From Ahaetulla prasina (lineage: Eukaryota > Chordata > Lepidosauria > Squamata > Colubridae), in NCBI RefSeq assembly GCF_028640845.1, contig NC_080540.1, positions 216,425,300 through 216,489,299 of the forward strand: 64,000 nt of DNA, written 5' to 3'. Made by a program: the position numbers and the translations under genes. The notes below the pieces were generated by a model. The model had not been told where the DNA came from. It worked only from the letters and a program-made list of their open reading frames with translations, and did not search any database. Of this stretch, positions 44,470-53,970 are shown in pieces. How positions within the stretch are numbered: the first letter of the stretch is position 1; every line of letters begins with the position of its first letter.

Positions 44470-45177
44470 AACACCTTGGGTACCATACCACTCTTACATA
44501 TGCCAAGTTCTAGCTCTTACTGTTTTCTTATCTGTAATCTAAGTCTGCCCTAACTTGGTGTTCTCCAAAGCTGTTGTGACTGCAATTCCCATCACATCTC
44601 AAAGGTTTCTGTCAGGTAGGAAACTTTAGCTGGTGGTTTTCAATTCTTGAAGGACAAAAATCAATAGTGAAGATAAACTTTTGGGGAAACAAAGTTTTCT
44701 AATGGCTAAGAATTTCTTCATAAAGACTTTAGGTAATTATAGACTGTGGTGAAGTTGTATATACAACATAATTGGAAGTTGCTCAAGCAACCCTCTGAGC
44801 AGGAGTGCAGCTAGACAGGAATGGCTATTTTCAAAAGGACAAAATAGCACCATGGTTTCCATTTTTCTTATGATTGGAAGCCCTTACAGTGTTTATGTTC
44901 TAATCAAACCTAGACTTGACAGGGGATGAGTCCATGGAGGGAGACACTACTGTATATCATGACTTGTTTTTCTTTCAACTCACACATTTGAATAGTGTCA
45001 ATTGTTTGTAAACCTCTTTTTAGGTTTCTCCACATTTTCTCATTCTGTTATTATGATAAACATAAGCTTCTCTGCAGCCACGATGATGGCAAAATAAAGA
45101 AATGTGTCACAAGGAACACAAGTTCCTTTTTCATGCTTTCAGTATGGTGTTGCACAATAATAACTGGCACGTTGGTA
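44470..45177. other. No recognised feature
   Basis: Unique DNA. No splice-flanked open frame that I trust. Confidence 0.4.
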
Positions 45178-45392
45178 CATAATAGCAATAGCACTTAGAC
45201 TTATATACTGCTTTACAGCCCTCTCTAAGTGGTTTACAGCAGGGGTCTCCAACCTTGGTCCCTTTAAAACTTGTGGACTTCAACTCCCAGAGTCCCTCAG
45301 CCAGCAAAGTTTACGGAGTCAGCATATTGCCCCCAGCAATCTGGGTCCTCATTTTACCGATCTTGGAAGGATGGAAGGTTGAGTCAACCATA
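45178..45392 (-). mobile_element. tRNA-headed SINE, GTCAACC-core, split by half a hAT
   Basis: AATAGCAATAGCACTTAGAC and TTTACAGCCCTCTCTAAG before the insertion; GGAGTCAGCATATTGCCCCC and GGAAGGATGGAAGG after it. The tRNA-like head is lost. Confidence 0.8.
45240..45308. mobile_element. Half-length hAT family C copy with TSD
   Basis: Only one arm of the palindrome is present: CAGGGGTCTCCAACCTTGG to CAGCCAGCAAA. It is still flanked by GTTTACAG (45232-45239) and GTTTACGG (45309-45316), 7 of 8. Confidence 0.85.
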
Positions 45393-46460
45393 ATATAAAA
45401 TGATGGGCAGAATTTAAAAAATCTGCACATCGATAAAATTTCAGTTATGAAAAGCCAAACTGCTTTGGCCCACACATATACTATGATGATACATTGCAGC
45501 ATTCTAGGTTCTTGAGAGGAACTCAATGCATATGAAGACCACCACCAATTAAAGGACTGGAAGCTGTGATTTTATATTTTTGTGTATGCAATAATGCCAA
45601 ATCCAGTCTAAACATCTGACTGACTCTCTGACCAACCATAATAACCATAATAATTAAATGTATATGCCATCCAACTGTCAGTGATTCTGGGAGGTTACAT
45701 AAATATGTAAGGGATGGAGTTTATGTTATGTTGGGATGCTGCAAATTTTGTCCCTGGTATTCACCCACCCATGCCTTATGAATGTCTGGCCTTAAAAAAA
45801 AAATTAACAACCAATCTTATTAAATAGAGTAGAAGATCTCATATTGATATTTCCCATAGTGTGTGTTCAGGAAGGTACAGTTCAGGCTGGCATTGTGGCT
45901 CAAATATTCGGCTTTCATGCACCTTACAATTAAAAGTGTGATTCCTGGAACTTGTAAGCTACTTGTAAAATAGGAGGGATTTTGAATTTTATGCAATTTA
46001 GGGGGGTGGAGGGTGGAAAAAGCAGAAAGAAGAACAAGTGACAGAGGGGAATTTTAGCTTATGAAGGCTCATATCTTAGGGTTTTTTTTAAATTAGTCTT
46101 TAAAGGCCGAAATTCCACTATTTTGTTGAAGCTGCCTTCTGTTCTGGGAGCCTCTACCAGCTCTCTGACATGATGCATCAGATACAAATGGGTTACCTCT
46201 GAAAGATTTAAGTCTTTGCATTTTTAGCACACAGTAGGTTTTTTCCTCCTTTTCCGATGTGTAATGGTCATTGAAAACATACAGTAAATGCCATGGGCTG
46301 TACTTAGTTTGAAAAAGCCAGTCTTCTTGAAAAAGTAATTTCAGCCCCAGCAGGAGCGCTGGTTCAACTTCTCATCCCATCAGTTTTAAATTAGTAAAAC
46401 TTCATTGGCAGAAACGATTTGGAATCGGGAAAATGAGGACACGTTCCTTTCTGGTATTTG
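45393..46460. other. No recognised feature
   Basis: Unique DNA; nothing identified. Confidence 0.4.
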
Positions 46461-46705
46461 CCAAAGACAGAGAATAAAGAATAAAGAAGATGTAGTCAAC
46501 CTATTCTCCAAAGCACCCGAAGGCAGGACAAGAAGCAAAGGATGGAAACTAATTAAGGAGAAAACCAACCTAGAATTAAGGAGAAATTTCCTGATGATGA
46601 GAACAATTAATCAGTGGAACAACTTGCCTCCATAAGTTGTGGGTGCTCCAACACTGGAGCTTTTTAAGAAGAGATTGGACAACCATTTGTCTAAAATGGT
46701 ACAGG

Positions 46706-47121
46706 TGTTTTTTCAGTGAGACCGATTTATCAGGGCAACCTGGTCTACCCAATTATGGGACACAGCATACTGCTTCCCATAGTTGGGTATTATTTTTATT
46801 TATTTATTTTTATTTTTTTTACATTTATATCCCACCCTTCTCCGAAGACTCAGGGCGCTTACAGTGTGTAAGGCAATAGTCTCATTCTATTTGTATATTT
46901 ATATACAAAGTCAACTTATTGCCCCCCCAACAATCTGGGTCCTCATTTTACCTACTTTATAAAGGATGGAAGGCTGAGTCAACCTTGGGCCTGGTGGGAC
47001 TTGAACCTGCAGTAATTGCAGGCTGCTGTGTTTTAATAACAGGCTATCTTATAGCCTGAGCCACCACGGCCCTTCTACGTAGACCAGATTGCCCTGATAG
47101 ATGGGTCTCACCAGAAAAACA
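46706..47121. mobile_element. Inverted-end element enclosing a SINE
   Basis: Left ends TGTTTTTTCAGTGAGACC, ATCAGGGCAACCTGGTCTAC (46706-46750) match the complement of 47075-47121 (GTAGACCAGATTGCCCTGAT) over about 45 bp. The inside is almost wholly a SINE (46790-47074, minus). The superfamily cannot be told. Confidence 0.6.
46790..47074 (-). mobile_element. tRNA-headed SINE with L2-type tail
   Basis: Antisense: (TTTA)n, ATATCCCACCCTTCTCCGAA, CAACAATCTGGGTCCTCATT, GGATGGAAGGCTGAGTCAAC, TGCAGTAATTGCAGGCTGCT, GCCTGAGCCACCACGGCCC. Confidence 0.88.
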
Positions 47122-47128
47122 GTATCTC

Positions 47129-47256
47129 CCCTGCTATAGCCAACAAAGTAAAGAGAGTCTGTGGTGTAGAGGTTAATACATCTACTTAATATGCAAGTAG
47201 CCCAGGTTCAAATCCTAGAAGGTATGGTTAGCTGATGAGAGCTAAATAGCTTGAAA
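47129..47256 (+). mobile_element. tRNA-like SINE head
   Basis: CTGTGGTGTAGAGGTTAATA (A-box-like) and CCAGGTTCAAATCCTAG (B-box-like) 40 bp apart. There is no CCA end or full cloverleaf, so a SINE scrap rather than a tRNA gene. Confidence 0.45.
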
Positions 47257-47269
47257 TAGATCTATACTA

Positions 47270-47603
47270 AAGGTAAAGGTTCCCCCACACATCTGTGCTA
47301 GTCATTTCTGGCTCTAGGGGCGGTGCTCATCTCTGTTTCTAAGCCGAGGAGCAAGCGCTGTCCGAAGACATCTCCAGCATGACTAAACACCGAAGGCGCA
47401 TGGAGTGCTGTTACCTTCTCACCAAAGTGGTCCCTATTTTTCTACTTGTATTTTTTACGTGCTTTCAAACTGCTAGGTTGGCAGAAGCTGGGACAAGTAA
47501 TGGGAGCTCACCCCATTATGCGGCACTAAGGATTCAAACTGCTGAATTGCTGACCTTCTGATCGACAAGCTCGGTTTCTTAGCCACTGAGCCATCACGTC
47601 CCC
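47270..47603 (-). mobile_element. Sauria-type SINE with 13-bp TSD
   Basis: Antisense from AGGTAAAGGTTCCCCC through TGTTACCTTCTCACCAAAGT to the tRNA-like head TTAGCCACTGAGCCATCACG. Perfect duplications TAGATCTATACTA at 47257-47269 and 47604-47616. Confidence 0.95.
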
Positions 47604-47739
47604 TAGATCTATACTAGTCTCCCTTTATTTCTTTGTTGGTAAACATAAATTCAATACACAAATGGTATAGGGGTTTCTGCCTGAGCAGGGGATTGACTAG
47701 AAGACTTCTAAGGTCCCTTTCAACTCTGTTATTTTGTTA

Positions 47740-48165
47740 GTCATCTGTCCTACATTTAATTCCTTAAGACTTAACAAAATAACTTCATACATTTGATATT
47801 TTTTGCAAAGCATCTGTAAATGCCCTGCCTAGAAAACCCTGTTTGGCGGTGTCTGTGGTCAGTTGAGAACCTGGATTGACTCTGAATTTGTGTAGTACAT
47901 GATGCCTAACACCTGCAAGGTATAGTATACACCAAAGTGCATTGGAGGAAAAAACAAAGCAAAACAAAACCTTTTCCTGGACATTTAAGATACGTGATAG
48001 TTTTTTCTCTGAGCTGTATTTTGCTGACCTTATGCTCTCGAGCTATATTTGGAATGAAGCTCCTAGAATTCCTTACCAACGGCTGTAATAGCTAGAGATT
48101 CTGGGAATGGAAGTCTAATATAGTGGAAGAGCATCAAATCTGGAAATGTTGTTTTCAGTAATCCT
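47740..48165. other. No recognised feature
   Basis: Unique sequence, apart from a weak CCTAGAATTCC...GAATGGAAGTC patch near 48070 that may be an old hAT family C scrap. Confidence 0.35.
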
Positions 48166-48169
48166 CAAC

Positions 48170-48586
48170 ACAACTTAACAAGAGGGCTTATTTGCCTCCC
48201 ACCGACCTGTGCGCTCTCACAGAGAGGGACTCCTCAGGGTACCGTCAGCCAAGCAATGTCGGCTGGCGGCCCCCAGGGGAAGGGCCTTCTCTGTGGGGGC
48301 TCCTACCCTCTGGAACGAACTTCCCCCAGGACTTCGTCAACTTCCTGACCTTCAGACCTTCCGCCGCGAGCTGAAGACGTATCTATTTTTCCGCGCAGGA
48401 CTGGCATAGAATTTTTAGAATTTTTATTATTGGGTTTTAAATTTTAATTGGGTTTTATCGTTTTAAATGTATTTTAAATTGGAGCCATATTGAATAAGTT
48501 TTTTAATTATTGATTTTATTTGTATTGTACTTATTGTTGTTTTTACTTGGCTGTGAACCGCCCTGAGTCCTTCGGGAGAAGGGCAG

Positions 48587-48590
<4 letters not shown>
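48170..48590 (+). mobile_element. L2-like LINE, ORF2 C-terminus and 3' end
   Basis: The frame at 48209-48409 reads GRAFSVGAPTLWNELPPGLR, then LPDLQTFRRELKTYLFFRAG, the conserved end of L2-type ORF2 with its natural stop at 48407. The 3' UTR ends GAACCGCCCTGAGTCCTTCG then GGAGAAGGGCAGTATA, the same tail as the SINE at 37849-38120. High coding preservation in this last part suggests a fairly young copy. 5' truncated. Confidence 0.85.
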
Positions 48591-48634
<44 letters not shown>

Positions 48635-48655
48635 ATAATAATAATAATAATAATA

Positions 48656-48741
<86 letters not shown>
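48591..48741. repeat. (CA)n-(TAA)n-(TTA)n microsatellite
   Basis: (CA)21 to 48632, then TAA units to 48656, then TTA units to 48741. The TAA and TTA blocks are complementary, so the tract can fold back. It sits directly at the L2-like LINE 3' end. Confidence 0.97.
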
Positions 48742-48742
<1 letters not shown>

Positions 48743-48811
48743 TCAGAAGAACCCATAAAGCTAACCGAAGGGAGTTTCTGGTTGTTGTTTTTTTTTTGTT
48801 TGTTGTTGTTT

Positions 48812-49058
48812 TTTACATTTATATCCCACCCTTCTCCGAAGACTCAGGGTGGCTTACAGTGTATAAGGCAATAGTCTCATTCTATTTGTATATTTACAAA
48901 GTCAATTTATTGCCCCCCCAACAATCTGGGTCCTCATTTTACCTACCTTATAAAGGATGGAAGGCTGAGTCAACCTCGGGCCGGGCTTGAACCTGCAGTA
49001 ATTGCAGGCTGCTGTGTTCTAATAACAGGCTTCTTTACAGCCTGAGCTACCACGGGTT
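48812..49058 (-). mobile_element. tRNA-headed SINE with L2-type tail
   Basis: ATTTATATCCCACCCTTCTC, CAACAATCTGGGTCCTCATT, GGATGGAAGGCTGAGTCAAC, GCCTGAGCTACCACGGG. Near-twin of 46790-47074. Confidence 0.88.
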
Positions 49059-49252
49059 GAAAGGACAACACTGACTCCCCCCAGAAACCTGATTGCCAAA
49101 AATAATGTAATCTTTGATGTGGCACCTTTCGTGTCCCCCAACAAGAGGGTGTTTCATTGATGGGAATGCTATTACCACCAGACTCTCCATTGGCCCACTT
49201 AATTTCTCTCTGTTTTGTTTTAAAGAGCCCCGTGGTTTTCTGTGTCTTGATT

Positions 49253-49389
49253 CAGTGATGGGATTCGGCCAGTTCGCACCACTTCGGGAGAACCGGTTGT
49301 TAACTTTCTGAGCAGTCTGGCGAACTGGTTGTTGGAAGAAATCATTAAGGCAAAGAACTGGTTGTTAAATTATTTCACTCCCACCACTG
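49253..49389 (-). mobile_element. hAT MITE, family F (137 bp)
   Basis: Left CAGTGATGGGATTCGG, right CACTCCCACCACTG; perfect duplications TCTTGATT at 49245-49252 and 49390-49397. GAGAACCGGTTGTTAACTTT inside is the complement of the 41643 copy. Confidence 0.95.
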
Positions 49390-49444
49390 TCTTGATTTCA
49401 TTGCACTTCTTGGGTAGCTCGTGCAAAGATGCCTTTTCTGTTAT

Positions 49445-49815
49445 CTTCCTGGAAGTAAAAAGAGATATGGTAGCAGTGTTCCAATATTTCAGGGGCTCCT
49501 ACAAAGATGACAGGGTCAAACTATTTTCCAAAGCCCCAAAAGGCAAGATAAGAAACTAACTGGATGTAAACCAACCAAGGAGAAAAACAACCCTAGAACT
49601 AAAGGAGAAATTTCCTAATGGCAAAAACAATCAACCAACTGAATAGCTTGCCTTCAGAAGTTGTGGGTGTTTCATCACTCTTTCAAAAAAGAGACTGGAC
49701 AACCATTTTTCTGAAATGGTGAAGAGCAGGGGGTTGAACTAGAAGATCTTGTTGTTATATTATATTATATTATATACCTCCAAGGTCCCTTCCAACTTTA
49801 TTATTCTATGTTCTA
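49445..49815 (+). mobile_element. CR1 LINE 3' end
   Basis: KRDMVAVFQYFRGSYKDDRV is encoded at 49458-49517, then decayed ORF2-end text and the CR1 3' terminus AGGTCCCTTCCAACTTTATT with ATTCTATG at 49801-49808. A (TATTA)n run (49755-49778) is inserted in the 3' UTR. Confidence 0.88.
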
Positions 49816-49819
49816 TGCC

Positions 49820-50890
49820 ATGGGAAGGAAAGATACTCAGAGCCTTGGGACTGCAGTAAGCACTTGAAATGTCGCTTCCTTAATGCAAAAACATGAAATA
49901 CTTCCTGGAAGATAACCACCTTGCAAAATTAATTATGACAAAAACTTTTAGAAAACTTATTGTCAGCTAAACAGGCAATTAAGTTTTCACAATTTTATGG
50001 TAGGGAAAAATGTGGAAAATGATAAGAGACCTTTGGCCTCATTCACATGTGAATCTAAGCTATCCACATGTGTTGCTATCTTTCCATCTCTGCCTGTATT
50101 CTCACGCTGAATTTCAGAAAGTTAACTTAACTGTTAGTGAAAAATGTGATAACGAATGAAGTTTGCATTCAGTCTGAGATGAATGGATTGCATGATTTTG
50201 TAAAGGAATTAAGGAAGAAAGGAACTTTCATTTCATTCAGCTTTTCATTTCTACACTTGAGGTTCTTCCAATTCGTAAAACAAAAATAAAAGCCCAACAT
50301 GCGTATTTTTGCGTATTTTTCATATTACACCCATTTTCTGTGCACTTTTCTAACAGCCATGTTTTGAAATTTCCCCTAATATTTCACACTTGGGCATATT
50401 ATTTCCACCATCAGTAGCATTTTTTTCTACACACACAACCAGGAACATTATATTTATTCGTTCGTTGTTTCAGTTTTCAAAACTGCAACGCAAAATCCAG
50501 AAAAGTGTAAATTAATTGATAGTTGTGCAGTCGTGGCTCCACTGCTTCGGAAAGTGAATTGCTGTCATTAATGGGCATTTGCAAATATAAAATGACCCAT
50601 GTCTTTTCTGCTTACCGTATTAGAAAGAATCTGGGGAAGAATTTTCTATAGGGAAATGACAGCATCTTTCTCCTACATCAGCATTTTTTTTTTCCAAATG
50701 GGATGCTCACTCATTACATTATATAAGAATTTAAAAACAACATCATCATCAACAACAGAGCAATTCACTGCACAAAGCCTGAAGCCAGCATGTCCTGATA
50801 GAAAGCTTTCTTTCTGGGGTATGACCATAAATGCGTTATGACCATCTTGAGCCCTGCAAATATTGGCTTCAGTGGCCAGGCAGTTCCTTT
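49820..50890. other. No recognised feature
   Basis: Unique DNA, AT-rich; GCGTATTTTT repeated in tandem at 50301-50320. The 80-residue frame at 50599 shows no motif. Confidence 0.4.
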
Positions 50891-50892
50891 TA

Positions 50893-50899
50893 TATTTAT

Positions 50900-50978
<79 letters not shown>
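50893..50978. repeat. (TATC)n microsatellite
   Basis: About 20 TATC units, directly abutting the 3' end of the next LINE (antisense GATA). Confidence 0.97.
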
Positions 50979-51625
50979 CAAGTACAAGGAAACAAGTAAC
51001 AATATAGATATGAACATGGACACATGAAAAAAAATGGCACAAATAAAAGGATATAAATAAGCAAAACATAGCCATAAACACATAAAATGAGTACATATAA
51101 ATGGGAACAGTAGGACAGGGACGGTAAGCACACTGGTGCGCTTATGCACGCCCCCTTAGGGAGCTCTTAAGAAATGTGAAAGGTCCACGGTAGACGGTTT
51201 AAGGTAAAAGATATGGGGGCTAGAGAGATTAACAACAGGATCAGGTAGAATGTTCCAGACATTTACTACTCTATTGCAGAAATCATATTTCCTACAATCA
51301 AGATTAGAGCAAATTACATTGAATTTGAATCTATTGATAGCCCTTGTGCTATTACGGGTGAAGTTAAAATAGTCATTAACAGGTAGGACGTTATGGTAAA
51401 TAATCTTGTGTTCTAAGCTTAGGTCAGAATGTAGACCGCCTAGTTCAAGGCTATCCAGGCTTAAAATTTCAAGACTGGTGGTATAGGGAATTTTATTTCG
51501 AGCAGAGGATTTGAGAACTCTCCTAGTAAAATATCTCTGGACCCCCTCTAATGTATTGATGTCTGAAATACAGTGAGGGTTCCAGGCAGGTGAGCAGTAT
51601 TGTACGCCCTAGTTTTACACAAAAG
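50979..51625 (-). mobile_element. L3-like LINE 3' part
   Basis: Antisense of the 12826 element: CAGGGACGGTAAGCACACTG, TTAACAGGTAGGACGTTATG, TTTCGAGCAGAGGATTTGAG and ATGTCTGAAATACAGTGAGG. The coding remnant corresponds to the ORF2 end. More diverged than the 28590 copy. Confidence 0.82.
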
Positions 51626-52600
51626 TCTTTGGTGATTTAAATTGAAGACCCCATTAACCCTCCTCCCCCCCCATGGACCTGGCCTTTGTATTTAACTGAT
51701 TCAGTTTCCCTTGTAATCATTTGCAGTCTTTTTCCCTTCCTGATCCTGGGCGCAGCACCTCCTTCCCAACTTACAAGCCATAATGGATCTCTATATCATA
51801 CCGAGTTTGGAGGACTTATTCATTTTTCCTGCAAAAGTTAAATAAAGTGCAAAACTTTCGGCCCATCAATCCTTTAGCAAGCTGTCCAAGGTGACATTTC
51901 ATTAGCACATTTTGTCAGTGGATAAATTGTACAGCATGCTCGGAAAGGAAGGTGGAAAACATCCAGTCCTTTTTCATTAGATCCATCTGAAGTTGAACCA
52001 CTGGAGATTACATACAAAAAGCATGCGAGACAGTGGAAGCGCTACCCTGTCTATAAAGTACATTAATCATTCATTCCTTTCTGAGTGCCTTAAGTCAGTG
52101 CCATGTCTCTGGTTAGGCCCAAAACTGGCTATTCAATTTTGAGCTGCATGACAGATGCATTTCAAGGAAAATCACAGACATAACGACTCCTGCCAGGCTT
52201 GATAAAGTCCTCATTCATCAATTAAGAAGTTTCCAATAAAGCAAGACGGATTCGGCAAAATGAGCCCAGGCACGCAATAATATCGTCTATTTTGCCTTCT
52301 CTTCTCCAGCTTTTGCTGATCTCAGTATTTAAAGCTGATTTCATTTTTTTTTTATCCCTGTGAGCTCCGGAGGAGAATATATGCGTGTTTTCAGACTTAT
52401 ATCTTGGCATCAGATTTATGAAGGAAGCTAAACTGAAAGGTAGCGAATGACTGAAAGGCTTCCTAGAAGTTTTCTGTCTGAAACAAATTTTTACAGTCCA
52501 GGACTTAGTGACCTGTGCTATGAAGGCTCAAAAGAGGCATCTTGACAAGTCATGAGGAAAGCTGAATAAAAAAAATCTGCAATTTACTAAGTGGATGAAA
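51626..52600. other. Unique DNA, candidate conserved region 51880-52420
   Basis: No repeat is recognised over about 900 bp. The inner part is high-complexity with retained CpGs, CATTTCATTAGCACATTTTG and CATTCATCAATTAAGAAG words, unlike the decayed repeats around it. No splice-flanked frame was accepted. Confidence 0.35.
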
Positions 52601-52605
52601 GATCT

Positions 52606-53224
52606 TGTTGTGGTCCGCCAGCAGCCTGCAGAGCTGACAGTGGAGTCAGATAATGAGGATGCTGGGGAGGACAATGGGTCAGTCCTGGAGTCAAGGGAAG
52701 GCCCAGATGAGGGTTCCGCATCGGAGGCAGAGATGGGCCAGGGCCATTTGGGAGCAATGTGCAGACTAAAGAGCCTCAAGAGGCGAACAGCAGATAGGCA
52801 GAGGAACAGGAGGAGCCTGTTCCTAGTGCATGCATGTGAAGAGATGCCAGAAGGCAAGCGCAGCTAAAGCAAAAAGGATGACTCGGGAGTAAGGCAGGAG
52901 ATGATTGGCCCATCCCATATGGCTTAAAAGAACAGCAACGGCTCTTGGGTTCTTTGTAGGAAAGCAACGTTGTTACAATTGTTTCTTGTTGAAGTCTCTT
53001 GTTTCTGAACTTTGTGGTGTTCTTGCCAAGAAAAGCCTTTGGCAGGATGCCAAAGAAGACAAAGGCTTATGATAAGGCCGAAGGACCTTTTCTGAAGGAT
53101 TTGTTTTGGACTTCATTTGGACTAAGCTGAGAATGAAATAATTCTCAGCTGTTCTAATAAAATATGTTTGTTTAGGACTAATTGTGTCTGGTAATAACTA
53201 CTTGGGCCTTGGTATAGAAAGCAT
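52606..53224 (+). mobile_element. Solo LTR (same family as 6761-7360)
   Basis: TGTTGTGGTCCGCCAGCAGC at the left, AATAAAATATGTTTG near 53155, ending ...AAAGCA. Internal text follows the 6761 LTR throughout (GGAACAGGAGGAGCCTGTTC, TGAGAATGAAATAATTCTCA). The 3' end is altered and no 5-bp duplication is clear. The 5' acidic open frame (52595-52867) is again present. Confidence 0.85.
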
Positions 53225-53594
53225 AAATTCAGAATGAAAGTAAAATAAGATTTCCTTTTGGAACATCATCCCAGCATGCTCCTGGGAGGATTTTTCTTCT
53301 CCCTTGGATTGGAAAAGTAACACTTAGAGATTGAAAATAGGCAACATTTGAGAATGAAGACAAGAAACAGAATGAAAGAAACATGAGAGGTGCAATTTTG
53401 ATCAAGCACGGAAAACTATGAATGGCAGACCTGGACTGCAACTTGGGTGGTGTGTGTGTGTATGGGAAAAGATGGCTGAAATTCCTATATTGATTTAAAA
53501 TAATTAAATTTTAATTATTGGATGTAAAGCCAGTTTGGATTTTCTGTGCAGTCTTGGTTGCTTAAGTGGCTTGAAATACTAATATGAGCTTTGG
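53225..53594. other. No recognised feature
   Basis: Unique sequence with a short (GT)n at 53448-53460. Confidence 0.4.
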
Positions 53595-53604
53595 TAGCTC
53601 TCCA

Positions 53605-53960
53605 AAGAGAGGGATGTGGTGGCTCAGTAGCTAAGATGCTGAACTTGTTGATCGAAAGGTCGGCAGTTCAGCAGTTCGAATCCCTAGTGCCACGTAACGG
53701 GGTGAGCTCCCGTTACTTGTCCCAGCTTCTGCCAACCAAGCAGTTCCAAAGCACATAAAAAATGCAGGTAGAAAAAGAGGGACCACTTTTGGTGGGAAGG
53801 TAACAGCGTTCCATGCACCATTTAGTCATGCCAGCCACATGACCATGGAGATGTCTTCGGACAGCGCTGGCTCTTCGACTTTGAAATGGAGATGAGCACC
53901 ACCCTTTAAAATCGGGAATGACTAGCACATATGTGCGAGGGGAACCTTTACCTTTACCTT
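53605..53960 (+). mobile_element. Sauria-type SINE, full length with TSD
   Basis: A box TGTGGTGGCTCAGTAGC, B box CAGTTCGAATCCC, tail ACTAGCACATATGTGCGAGG then (CCTTTA)n. Perfect 10-bp duplications TAGCTCTCCA at 53595-53604 and 53961-53970. The clearest copy of the family here. Confidence 0.95.
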
Positions 53961-53970
53961 TAGCTCTCCA

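Larger units (their letters stand above)
46465..47735 (+). mobile_element. CR1 LINE 3' end, interrupted
   Basis: 46465-46705 encodes [20 protein letters not shown] and RRNFLMMRTINQWNNLP, the CR1 ORF2 end. The CR1 3' UTR resumes at 47659 (AATGGTATAGGGGTTTCTGC, AGGTCCCTTTCAACTCTG). About 950 bp of later insertions lie between. AAATGGTA(C/T)AGG occurs on both sides of the gap. Confidence 0.85.

Noticed and set aside
47160..47215. tRNA gene
   Set aside because: A- and B-box-like words are present, but no full cloverleaf; similar heads elsewhere are SINEs.
48520..48990. 156-residue ORF with poly-N and poly-Y
   Set aside because: Translation of (CA)n and (TAA)n/(TTA)n plus an antisense SINE.
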